Source: Oikopleura dioica (taxonomy: Eukaryota > Chordata > Appendicularia > Copelata > Oikopleuridae). Taken from it: a stretch of 64,000 nt of DNA. Below are positions 22,979-31,575 of the stretch, piece by piece. A program made the translations under genes and the position numbers. Location: positions 1,178,001-1,242,000 of the forward strand of contig OU015570.1 in assembly GCA_907165135.1 (NCBI GenBank). The letters are read 5' to 3'. The notes under the pieces were generated by a model, which saw only the letters and a program-made list of their open reading frames with translations, searched no databases and had not been told where the DNA came from. Position 1 is the stretch's first letter. Each line of letters opens with the position of its first letter.

Positions 22979-25900
22979 TTAAAAACCAGATGGGGCCTCG
23001 GGGAGAGACGCTCGCGCGTCTCTTCCCTCGTCCGTTGTCCTCGTCGGCGACTGAGCTCTCGAAGAAGCCCTTGAAGTGGATGTCGATGACGCCAAGGATG
23101 GAATAGGCGTTGGGTGAAAAACGTCGTACTCAGCAATTCTTTCTCGTCCGTGCAGCAAAAACTCGTTTTTGACGTGAAAGTAAGGGTTCATTTCGGGAAC
23201 AACTGGGTGTTCAGATCTCACTGGTTGGAGTTTGTGACGATCTTCGGGGTTTTTAGCGAAAGATCGAGTACAGAAGATGTCATTCCAGTACTCGAAAGAC
23301 ATTCGGTACTTCTCTTTGTCGGCTCTCGTCGGAAAAGTTTTAACCCAAATTTCCCACCAGGCTTTCGCAAGCTCTGGTGTGATATTTGGGTCTTTTCTTA
23401 AGTTTCGGAGGATCGACGAATCAATGTCCGAGAACCATATGAAATCGTGTTCAACCGCTCTGATCCTTGCCGCAATCTGACCCAATCTTCTTTCCAAAGA
23501 AGTAGTCAAAACCGTTATGACAAAGTACTCTTCCTTCATTGGTGCCCAGGTTGTTTTGGGTTTTGCAGCATAGCTAAAATCGAGGTTCTCGACCTCTACG
23601 AGGTGGAGTCCCTCGCGGGCCCTCCACTCGATTAGAAACGCCGCGAAATCGGCTGCTCTTTCCTCCCTGTCAGCCTCGGTACTTCTTGATCTCGCCGCGG
23701 GGTTCCAGGACGCTGGGCCCCAAAGATTTTCTGGTAAGAGGCCCTTGAAGCTCTCGTCATGGCAAGCAGCTCTGAAGATTGTGCTCCAAGCATACGTGCC
23801 AGGTCTCGGTGGAGAAGGGAACTGATCATCCTCTTTAATTTGAGGATGAAGAAACGTGGTCATTTTGTTGCCGACCCACTTCTCGTAGTAGCCCAAGACC
23901 TTATCCTTCATTTTTTGTGTTAAAATAGCCACTTTTGACGGTGGCGAAGAGGCTTCAGGAGACTTTGCCAGGTGTTTCTTAGCAAAGTCCACGTATGCTG
24001 GACTTACAAGAATGGCAATCTTCAAAGTGGGAAAGTCGCGCTCGATTTCTCGAATCAGGGTAAACTCGGGGAACTGGTATTGTTTTCCTTGCGGCGGGAG
24101 ATGCATCTTGGCATTGAAACGCTTCTTGATATCCGCCAAATCGAAGTTAGGAGGACGGCACAAAGTGTTCTTCACGTATTCCTTGGAGATCCCGTTTCTA
24201 GCTGTGGTGAAATGACATCTATCATTTATGTTAACCACCGTAAACGGATCTTCTTCCCAAACTCTCGAGTAGCCTTCTGTTTTATGCAGGATGAAGAAAA
24301 GACAAGGAGTTGTCACTTGAGAGAACCTCGCGGTTCTCCAAGGCAACTCCCCGTCGAGCTTATCGTAGTTGTCGTTGATGTAACGAAGAGCGTTGAGCGT
24401 CTTGTCACTTTCAGCGACCATTCGGCCTTCCCACGTAAACTTTCCACCCGTTGCGAATTTCAAAGACAAGAGCTTCGCGTGGTAGATCGGCATAACACCT
24501 TCTCCCGTCTTTTTCCTGAAGGAGTTGACGATCTCAAGCATGAGTCGGGCGCGCAGCTTTGGAGTCGCCGTGACCCGTGGTCGAGGCGCTGGGAGTCTTT
24601 CGTTGGCCATTTCAACACCTTGTCCGTCGATGCGCGGGACTAGGGTTGTCAACGGTGAAAACGATTCGCGCATTGCTGCTTCCGAGTCCGCTCTCAAATG
24701 AAAGAAACATGCTGGTGCTACTCCGCATGATTTCTCGTTGCATCCGATAAACGCACAGGCATCCGGATCTTTTTCGAGCTTGGTGACATCCAACAGCGGG
24801 CCTGAGACTTTTTCGTTTTTCACCAATGATCGTTTAGGCTCGACATCTTTGTGCCATTTGTAATGGCTCATGTCTGGATCGTCAGGGGAGACTAAATCAG
24901 TGCCGAACCAATTCATATATCGGTCAACCATTTCGATCATTGAAACCCGCGAGGATTTAATGATGAATTGGGATAAGTTGTGGCCGATGAGGGTTTGCTT
25001 TTTCGTTTTTAATGCCTTGGGGAGAACGAAGACTTTGACCTGAGTCCTCTCTTCTATCTCAATCTCATGAGCTTGGGCTTTGACGACTTTTTCGATGAAT
25101 TTGTCCCAAGCCTTGACGACCGGCACCAGATTTCCTCTCCAATTCTTCTCGATTTCTGCTTCGAGGTTCCGCAGACTTTTCAGGGTCTTTTCCTCCTCAT
25201 GTCCAGATTTTGCTATTACTCTCGCGAGTTTTAGCAAATATCTGACTTGATCGGGGTTCGTGACCTTTTCCGGGAGAAGCATATACTGGATCGGCTCTGT
25301 GGCGTAAATCAGCCAGAACGAAAGGTCTCCGATGTCGTTCAGCATTTTTCGAGTGTTTGGGAGGATCTTGAGATCATCGTATCTCGGGATATAGGGAGGG
25401 TTAAACCAGTCCATTAAATTGGCACAAGCAAAGGCCGTTGAGGGTGTAGTTCCTTCGTTGAATTGCTTTGCCCACTCGTAAGCCCATTGTACACCAATCC
25501 GGATGATGTGGCTTAAACTTATCCAGAAAGCTTCGAATCCCCAGCTGAGATCGAAAGCTTCAGCAAAAACCGAAATTTCTGCTCTGACTTGCTCTGCTCC
25601 TTTGTCGAAGTCAACAGGGTCGTTCGTGCGGCTCGCGAGAGCCACAGCGAACTCATTGATGTTATCGAATCCCCCGAAGCCAACTCCGATCTTTCGCCAG
25701 AGAAGGGCCGCCGTTTCTCTGTAGAAGTCGAGTTCTACCTTTTGAGTCGGGAATTTTTCTTTAACAGTATTGGCTATATCATTTAGCTCTCGCGAGCTAA
25801 TGACAGTCAATATGTTGATGGCGACTGATCCGGCTGGTTGAGAGGAAGGTTGAAAGGAGATCCATTCTTTCACTGCTTTTTCCACGGTATCTAGACTAGC

Positions 25901-26404
25901 AAACTCCGAAACGACTTGAGGGGCGACGGATCTTTTTCCGCTCCTTTTGATGTTAAATAAAGGGGCCGTGGCGTTCGCTACCATCATTTTTGTTGGGTCC
26001 TTCTTGGCATCTTCTCCCTGAAGGGCCAGCAGTTGTGCAATCTTGAGGTCCCAGACCTTTTCCGTTTCAGGCTTATCGGGGACGAAAAAGAGATCTCTCG
26101 CGAGATCTTCTTTTTCTCCCAGCTTTTCCGTCGAGTAAACAAGTCCATCAGAATGAGCAGGTAATGACCACAGTGGCTTCCTGTTAAGAGCGAGTGCCGG
26201 AGCTGCAAAGGACAACCAGCTAATCGCATGCGACGCCAGTTCGACTGAGCTAAAACACAACGTCATCAAGGGAATGAGAATTTGTTTGAAATGGGCCATG
26301 TTGTTTTCTATCGGAAATTCCCCCCTTTGAAGGATTATCGCGCCGGTTATGGGAACAGCGGCGGGTGGTTCGAACTCTTTCCCTTTTTCTAAAGTGTGAA
26401 TCAT
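22979..26404 (-). CDS. 1,141-aa protein of unknown function
   Basis: Longest ORF of the window; ATG at 26404 right after a 15-bp hairpin. It is uninterrupted, so it is under selection or recently active. Visible are a hydrophobic stretch near residues 45-75, long helical regions, a Cys/His cluster near residues 550-570 (CAFIGCNEKSCGVAPACFFH, possibly zinc-binding) and a Ser/Arg/Thr-rich C-terminal tail (SLASSTSTSRASSRAQSP). At least eight TCGC/GCGA-loop hairpins lie inside it. I cannot assign it to a polymerase, helicase, protease or capsid family. A structural or nucleic-acid-binding role would fit its first position, but this is a guess. Confidence 0.75.
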   Translation of the reverse strand: MIHTLEKGKEFEPPAAVPITGAIILQRGEFPIENNMAHFKQILIPLMTLCFSSVELASHAISWLSFAAPALALNRKPLWSLPAHSDGLVYSTEKLGEKEDLARDLFFVPDKPETEKVWDLKIAQLLALQGEDAKKDPTKMMVANATAPLFNIKRSGKRSVAPQVVSEFASLDTVEKAVKEWISFQPSSQPAGSVAINILTVISSRELNDIANTVKEKFPTQKVELDFYRETAALLWRKIGVGFGGFDNINEFAVALASRTNDPVDFDKGAEQVRAEISVFAEAFDLSWGFEAFWISLSHIIRIGVQWAYEWAKQFNEGTTPSTAFACANLMDWFNPPYIPRYDDLKILPNTRKMLNDIGDLSFWLIYATEPIQYMLLPEKVTNPDQVRYLLKLARVIAKSGHEEEKTLKSLRNLEAEIEKNWRGNLVPVVKAWDKFIEKVVKAQAHEIEIEERTQVKVFVLPKALKTKKQTLIGHNLSQFIIKSSRVSMIEMVDRYMNWFGTDLVSPDDPDMSHYKWHKDVEPKRSLVKNEKVSGPLLDVTKLEKDPDACAFIGCNEKSCGVAPACFFHLRADSEAAMRESFSPLTTLVPRIDGQGVEMANERLPAPRPRVTATPKLRARLMLEIVNSFRKKTGEGVMPIYHAKLLSLKFATGGKFTWEGRMVAESDKTLNALRYINDNYDKLDGELPWRTARFSQVTTPCLFFILHKTEGYSRVWEEDPFTVVNINDRCHFTTARNGISKEYVKNTLCRPPNFDLADIKKRFNAKMHLPPQGKQYQFPEFTLIREIERDFPTLKIAILVSPAYVDFAKKHLAKSPEASSPPSKVAILTQKMKDKVLGYYEKWVGNKMTTFLHPQIKEDDQFPSPPRPGTYAWSTIFRAACHDESFKGLLPENLWGPASWNPAARSRSTEADREERAADFAAFLIEWRAREGLHLVEVENLDFSYAAKPKTTWAPMKEEYFVITVLTTSLERRLGQIAARIRAVEHDFIWFSDIDSSILRNLRKDPNITPELAKAWWEIWVKTFPTRADKEKYRMSFEYWNDIFCTRSFAKNPEDRHKLQPVRSEHPVVPEMNPYFHVKNEFLLHGRERIAEYDVFHPTPIPSLASSTSTSRASSRAQSPTRTTDEGRDARASLPEAPSGF

Positions 26405-26405
26405 T

Positions 26406-26440
26406 TTCAGGCGATATAAGCTCGCGCTTATTCGCCTGAA
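26406..26440. other. 15-bp hairpin abutting the start codon of the 1,141-aa ORF
   Basis: TTCAGGCGA and ATAAGC, separated by one bulged T, pair with GCTTAT and TCGCCTGAA around the TCGC loop. On the minus-strand mRNA the hairpin ends two bases before the ATG at 26404-26402, a place where it could affect initiation. It also sits in the short spacer between two divergent genes. Confidence 0.85.
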
Positions 26441-26507
26441 CCTTCATTCGGGCCAACCGAAAAAGAAAAAAGTTTTCTAAATTAAGCCTCTTTTCTTTAC
26501 CCCAACA

Positions 26508-26927
26508 ATGTCTTTTTCCGACCATCGTCCCGAGACCGAGAGAGAACGTCGTGACCGAGAGACTAATGAGCTCAAGGAGTTCTTGAAACTCAGCCACTGG
26601 CTCCTAGCCGAGGTAAATCAGGTCTTAAAGCTGAAGGACTAGTTTTAAATTTATATATTCTATCAAGAAAAAATCTCAAATCAATCTTGATAGGGTCCCC
26701 GCCTCCGCCGAGGGGAGATCACCGAGGAAAGCCTTCGCCCTTTGGCTCATCAAGTCAATCATGCTATGTGGGATGCCGAGAAGACCATCAACTGCCGATA
26801 CTGGCGCGATGTCTACAACACCCGTCCCAAGACCGACTCTCTACGACAGCTTCTGGATGAGGTCCTGATCATGAAAGCCCGCATCAAAAAACCCATTCGC
26901 ACCGTTCTCGATAGCGCGTGCATGTAA
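26508..26927 (+). CDS. Two-exon plus-strand gene inside the YR element, 112 aa
   Basis: ATG at 26508; exon 1 26508-26612, intron 26613-26693 (donor GAG/GTAAAT, acceptor TTGATAG/G, 81 bp), exon 2 26694-26927 with TAA. The joined frame has 112 codons. Exon 1 is charged and helical (PETERERRDRETNELKEF); exon 2 continues as a helical protein (ITEESLRPLAHQVNHAMW). It is divergent to the 1,141-aa gene with about 100 bp between the ATGs. Unspliced exon 1 would end at TAG a few codons into the intron. A TCGC-loop hairpin (27019-27050) follows the stop. Function unknown; a small regulator is possible. Confidence 0.65.
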
Positions 26928-27069
26928 ATCTACTGTATCTTTATAATTTCGGACTAAGTTCAAATTTCCCGCTGCAATAAAGCGTGTAATCGGCCATTTA
27001 TCAATCAACTTCTATGTGGGGGAAAACAGCTTTCGCAAGCTGCTATCCCCTTCTAGAACACTTGTTTTG

Positions 27070-27555
27070 TCATTTAGTAAAGAGGTAAAAAGACTCGGAG
27101 ACTGAGCCTTCGGATCGATTCGATTGAAAAGGGCGAATTTTCTCTAGAACCGTTGTTTTGGTTAAATCTAAAGCCGTTCCGAACTGACCGATGTATCCTT
27201 CGGGAGGGAATAAGGGGTCTAAAACACCCTTTTTTCGAGCAGAAAAACCCAAAAAGAGTCATAAAGCTCACCTGATCGATGTCGAGACTAGGCAGAGCGC
27301 AATTCTTCCATCTGAGGCATCCAGACGAAGCGGTGTCCAGTTGTTTTGGGCGAATAACCACGAGGAACCGGCAAATTCGCGTTTTTGAGGGTTGAACGCC
27401 GGGCCGTCGCCGCTAAGCTGCGAAGCAAAGTCGACGACGTAAAAGGACGTCAGCGGGTTTATTTGCCATCTATTGATGCAAACCGCCCCCCATAATTCGG
27501 ACTCTTCCCTGAGCCAGTCGCACGTGTCACTTCGTTCCGGTATAAGCTCTCTCAT
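27070..27555 (-). CDS. First minus-strand ORF of the YR element, possibly spliced, unknown
   Basis: ATG at 27555 opens a 95-codon frame (MRELIPERSDTCDWLREES...) that ends at TGA 27268-27270 within a good donor (ATCAG/GTGAGC). About 40 bp later an acceptor (GTTTTAG/ACCCC, near 27223) precedes a coding-like stretch to 27070 (FPPEGYIGQFGTALDLTK). The frames do not match perfectly across the splice unless one base is missing, so the model is uncertain. Trp-rich and hydrophilic; no family recognised. It lies closest to the 5' terminal repeat. Confidence 0.45.
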
Positions 27556-27630
27556 CGGAAAAATTGCATACAGTCTAAAAAACTGAAGTAAAATATCCGC
27601 AACATCTAAAATAAGATAAAGAGTGCAGGA

Positions 27631-27925
27631 AAAAAGTCATATAAATCCGCTCTAGCGCAGGGGAACCGATATTCGCCGCTCACCGCTCAAGATTGTGCGT
27701 GCGAACGCACCAATCGGGCGGGGGCTGGCTTGTTATGAAAATCGGTCCTCGCGCGAGCAGGATTTTTAGCGACTGAGGTGTTTTTCAAATTCCTGTCGCA
27801 CGACGCAGGATCCTCAGGGCGTTCTAGAGAAGCCGTGCGTATTTTGAACTTCACGCTCCCACGAGCGGGCCTGCAGGTCCTGAGTCTTTCCGACCAGGAA
27901 TTTTCATGATAAAGGATAGGTCTCA
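27631..27925 (-). repeat. Right 295-bp terminal direct repeat of the YR element
   Basis: Same sequence and orientation as 12620-12914 with no difference that I can find, which argues for recent insertion or sequence homogenisation. A 14-bp sequence AAGATAAAGAGTGC ends five bases before it (27613-27626) and recurs inverted at 12991-13004, just inside the left repeat. Confidence 0.9.
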
Positions 27926-28374
27926 GTATTTATGAAATAAGTAAATTAGTTTAAGTAATAAATAATAAGCTATTTCTGAAAATTAGTTAATTAAAGAGAA
28001 AAAGAGCTCTTTCAATGCTGAGCTAGGCTAGCGGACAAACAGCGCCGCTACGCGGCCCCCGCGCTGTTACGTAATCGCCGCGCCACTGATTTTTGTTTTT
28101 CTCTCGAGACAGTTTTTTGCATTTTTCTCGGTTTTTTCGTCTTACGCGGTTGAATTTTTTTGCAGAAATGGATTTTTCACATGAAAATACAGTACTTTCC
28201 ACTTGAAAAAATTTATTTTTGTATCCTATAGAGGAGTTACAGAAAAGTGCCTAAAATCCAGGTACCCACTTACGAAAATCCTTTTTTTGGGTCCTATATG
28301 AATCAGAATTCTCCGCTCTACAAGATACCCTTGGTTTTCCCTGGCGACGTCGCAATCGCGATTTAATTTTTTGT
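27926..28374. other. AT-rich spacer, nothing found
   Basis: Low-GC sequence between the YR element and the integrase fragment. A GC-rich island near 28040-28080 shows no ORF or structure I can support. Confidence 0.5.
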
Positions 28375-29099
28375 ATGCCATCCCTAGGCATTGCCAACTC
28401 CTTCACCACAGCTCGAAACTCCCAGAGTAACGGCGCGGTTGAAACCAAAAACAAAAGAATTCAAGAAAGATTGCAGACTCTGACCGGTTCGGGACAGATA
28501 CCCCTCCATTTGACGCTCTCAGACTTGGACACGATTTTTGCGCTGGTGCAATTCAAAATGAATAACACTGTACCAAAAGAGGGCCTAGCAGCTGCAAAAG
28601 TAGTCATGGGACACTACCCAAGGACCGGGATTCGACTTCCACCAAAGTTCAACGCGTCGAGCAATAATGATTATTTTAAACTACTCAATATAGTTAGAGT
28701 TAGAACGCGTGCGAAGAATTATTTGGGAAAAATTGGACGCGGACGATCCCAAAGAACTGGATTCATACAAAGCGTCCCGCATAAAGAAAGGAGATATTGT
28801 TCAAGTTCGAATGGCGGCAAAGCCAGGAGTCCCAAAAAGGGGGCAACAAAAATGGTCGACAGAGACATTTAGGGTTGAAGAAATTCACCCTGAGCACAAT
28901 CTCGCTACGATTCGCGAGAGAGGAGACAAAAAAGACGGTATGGAAGAATGAAGAGGGCCGTGGATCAGCTCAGATTGTTGCGGACCTGGATGAGCTGGTA
29001 GAGAAGTTTGAAGGCAGCGGACAAGCCAATAGGAAGGACACTGTTCACATAAATTGTGCTTCTAACTACCTTTGGGCTGCCGCCCGGGGGGGAGGAATG
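28375..29099 (+). pseudogene. LTR-retrotransposon integrase C-terminal fragment with polypurine tract
   Basis: The frame 28375-28872 starts inside an integrase catalytic core: NSFTTARNSQSNGAVETKNK carries the conserved N-x-x-Glu region. A shifted frame (28709-28951) gives KKGDIVQVRMAAKPGVPKRG, a GPY/SH3-like tail. Coding-like sequence continues to about 29130. A purine run with GGGGGAGGAA followed by TGATGGGG near 29085-29100 resembles the tract of the Tor-like element. The 5' part of the element is missing, so this is a truncated copy. Confidence 0.65.
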
Positions 29100-30078
29100 A
29101 TGGGGTTATTATTAAGTTTAAAACAGAAATGATACTAGAACTATTCATGCGAAATTGAAAGAATTCGAATTTTCAAAAAGAAGAGACAGTTCTCAGAAGA
29201 AAAACAAGCTGTTTGAATCCAGAGGGCAAAAGCAAGACTGTGACCAAGATGACAACAAAACATTAAATAAGGGAAGCAGCTGTGCATTATAAAAATGAAA
29301 AGAAGGCTGAAAGGATTAATAATGATTTATCTCGTTTAAATAACACACTGATGAGAAGCCTTTGATACACTGATCATTCGAACATGTGATTTGGAGCAAT
29401 AAAAGATCGGCAAGGTCACGAGGAGTCAAAAATATTTTTCTCAATTTTAACATCATATGGGTTCTATTGCATGAGTTTTTGTCCCTCATTGTCTCTGATC
29501 ATGATTCATGAAATCAGTAAAAGAAAATTTATCTAATCATTGATTAGATAATCATTGATTAGTAATCAATCGTAATGCATCAGAGCATAAAAAAATAAAA
29601 AATGATCAAAAAAATTGTATTTGACTGTAAAAATTTATGCTTTAGAAAAAAAGGTTTTTTTCAAAAAATAATAATCATAAAATTTTTGTTTTGAATTGCG
29701 TTCGAAAAATCTCAAATAAGTTTAGAATTTCGTGCTTTGCCCCTTCACTCGTATAAATGCTAATTTCAGTTTTAACCAGTTACAAATATGGTCTTTCGAC
29801 CCAAAACGTCGAGACATGATCAGCTGTGTCCCTCTCAGAATTTTTATCAGTTTTCCCTTTTTTTTGTTTTTCAAAAATCAATTAATAACTTCGAGAATAG
29901 TAACGCATTGATCGGGTGTTGATATAAGATTTTGGGCTTTTCTATCGATCAGTCCGATAATATTGATTTTTTCATAGAATACGTGACAAGAGCGCGACTC
30001 CCTTAGACATGAAATCAACAAACATTGAAGTGAAAAAAGTTTAAAAAAATTTTCAGTGGGTGTCGAACTCAAGGTCCT
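29100..30078. other. AT-rich spacer, no gene found
   Basis: Poly-A/T stretches and short direct repeats (ATCATTGATTAG near 29535-29560). Sequence after the polypurine tract at 29099 may be LTR, but no second copy is in the window to test it. Confidence 0.45.
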
Positions 30079-31575
30079 TATTTGACCAGGGGTCTGGATT
30101 CGCTTTGCGAATTCGCTCATGAGCGAAGCGAAGCGAAGCGAAGCGAAGCGAATTCGCTTCGCTTCGCTTTCGCTTTTTGTTATTCCAATTCGCTTCGCTT
30201 CGCTTTCGCTTTTTACCAAAAATTTTCGCGAAAATTTCGCTCAAAAGTAATCTTTCCAAGAATTGAAAATTTATCCTTTTTTATTTAGCTTTAGCTTAAA
30301 CTCGAGTGGAAATTTTGCTGAATGAGCTAAATTGGCACTTTTGAAAGCTGACCTGAGAAAAGTTTTACTGTTTTCAAAGTAGCCAATTTTGTGAGCTGCG
30401 CTGAGCTGAGCTGTCCTTCACAAATAATCATTGAGCTGAGCTGACTCTTCAAATTCATTCAGTTAATTTGAGCTAGGCAGTCAATATTATAAAATGATTG
30501 ACCTGAGCTGAGCCACACAGCCTCCTCAGCTCACAAACCTCGGAAAATTTGCAATTTGAAAAATCGGAGAGGGAGTCCGAATGGAGTGGTCTTCATTTTC
30601 TTGAGTCGCTGTTTGCCCAAGATCTCTGTTTGCCCAACATGAGGAATCGGCGAATTGGACAAACGGCGATGTATTATAATTTAAATCGATTGATCTTATG
30701 ACTACATATATTGGCCTCCCCACAATCAATCCTGACATCACCATTTTCAATCCCGGCTTCAAAAACTTCGATCCTTGCTTCTCAGACATCGATCCAGGTT
30801 GTCATATAAATCATCATATCAACCTTGGCATCAACCAGCATCAATCCCGGCTTCTTTAACACCGATCCGGGCGTCACCATTTTCAATCCTAGCCTCTCAG
30901 ACGTCAATTCCGGCTTCTCACTTGTCGATCATGGCTTTTTCAAGTTTGGATTGACAATGTCAATTTGACATTGGAGAAGCCGGGATCGACATTGGAAAAG
31001 CCATGAATGGCCCATGATTGAAGTCGGTAAAAACAGAATTGAAGATGTTGAAACCAGACTTGACGATAAATAAGCCATCATTGATAAAATATGGATGATG
31101 TTGAAGAATACATGATTGAAGTATGTGAAGCCAGGATTGGCATTGATGAAGCCAGGATTGACGTTGGAGAAGCCAAACAATGTTTAATTTTCAATCTATA
31201 TAATTTTTTTCACATCGCCGTTTGCCCAAGATCTCTGTTTTCCAAAGTAAGGTAAACGACGATTTTGGGAAACGGCGACTTGGGTAAACGGCGACGCAGG
31301 CAAACTGAGACCATCGTCCGAATGTCCGAAAAACTAATTAAAATGAAATCATACATGAAATGGGCACTTTTTCAAAGGTTATATATTCCTAGAAAATTTT
31401 CGCTTTTTTTCGCTTTTTAGGAAAATTTTTCGCTTCGCTTCGCTTCGCTTCGCTTCGCTTTCGCTCACGAAATTTTGATTCGCTTCGCTTCGCTTTCGCT
31501 TAAAATTTTTGAAAAATTTTCGCTTTCGCTTCGCTTTCGCTTTTCATTCTTGGCCAAAATCCAGACCCCTGATTT
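30079..31575. repeat. Composite fold-back region with GAAGC satellite ends
   Basis: Outer inverted ends TTTGACCAGGGGTCTGGAT (30079-30100) and ATCCAGACCCCTGATTTGAC (about 31553-31573). Inside each lies a GAAGC/GCTTC microsatellite (about 30118-30235 and 31390-31545). Between them are inverted and direct repeats of ATCCCGGCTTC-type units (30720-31170) and a second inverted pair near 30600 and 31205 (CGCTGTTTGCCCAAGATCTC / CGCCGTTTGCCCAAGATCTC and GGTAAACGGCGAC). Probably nested MITEs. No gene. Confidence 0.65.

Larger units (their letters stand above)
12681..27714. other. Family of about thirty hairpins sharing a TCGC/GCGA tetraloop
   Basis: Plus-strand loop TCGC: 13163-13192, 15335-15350, 17354-17367, 17802-17825, 18258-18283, 18892-18918, 19540-19555, 21011-21037, 21188-21225, 23000-23027, 23343-23391, about 23599-23630, 24306-24350, 25207-25239, 25779-25803, 26085-26115, 26406-26440, 27019-27050. 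Plus-strand loop GCGA: 12681-12703 (and its copy 27692-27714), 13630-13672, 14364-14379, 15721-15755, 16618-16635, 16796-16811, 17736-17751, 19198-19213, 19851-19872, 20416-20442, 21923-21949, about 22297-22333, 25630-25643. Stem sequences are unrelated; stems span 5-18 bp, often with one bulged base. Confidence 0.85.
12620..27925 (-). mobile_element. 15.3-kb tyrosine-recombinase retroelement (DIRS/Ngaro/PAT-like)
   Basis: Bounded by two 295-bp direct repeats that I read as identical and coding, mostly on the minus strand, for: unknown ORF (27.5 kb), 1,141-aa protein, acidic/basic protein, gag-like two-exon protein, RT-RNase H-methyltransferase-like protein, 352-aa RGG protein, tyrosine recombinase and two small ORFs; one two-exon gene runs on the plus strand. 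Flanks (left ...GAGGGTG, right GTATTTATG...) show no target duplication, as expected for recombinase-mediated insertion. GC content is visibly higher than in the surroundings. Known YR retroelements are usually about 5-6 kb (family knowledge), so this one is unusually large. Confidence 0.85.

Noticed and set aside
23972-24643. 223-codon plus-strand ORF
   Set aside because: Antisense to the intact 1,141-aa ORF; no motif and no initiation context; shadow.
30040-30085. Box B-like GAGTTCGACACCC on the minus strand
   Set aside because: No convincing box A at the right distance and no cloverleaf.
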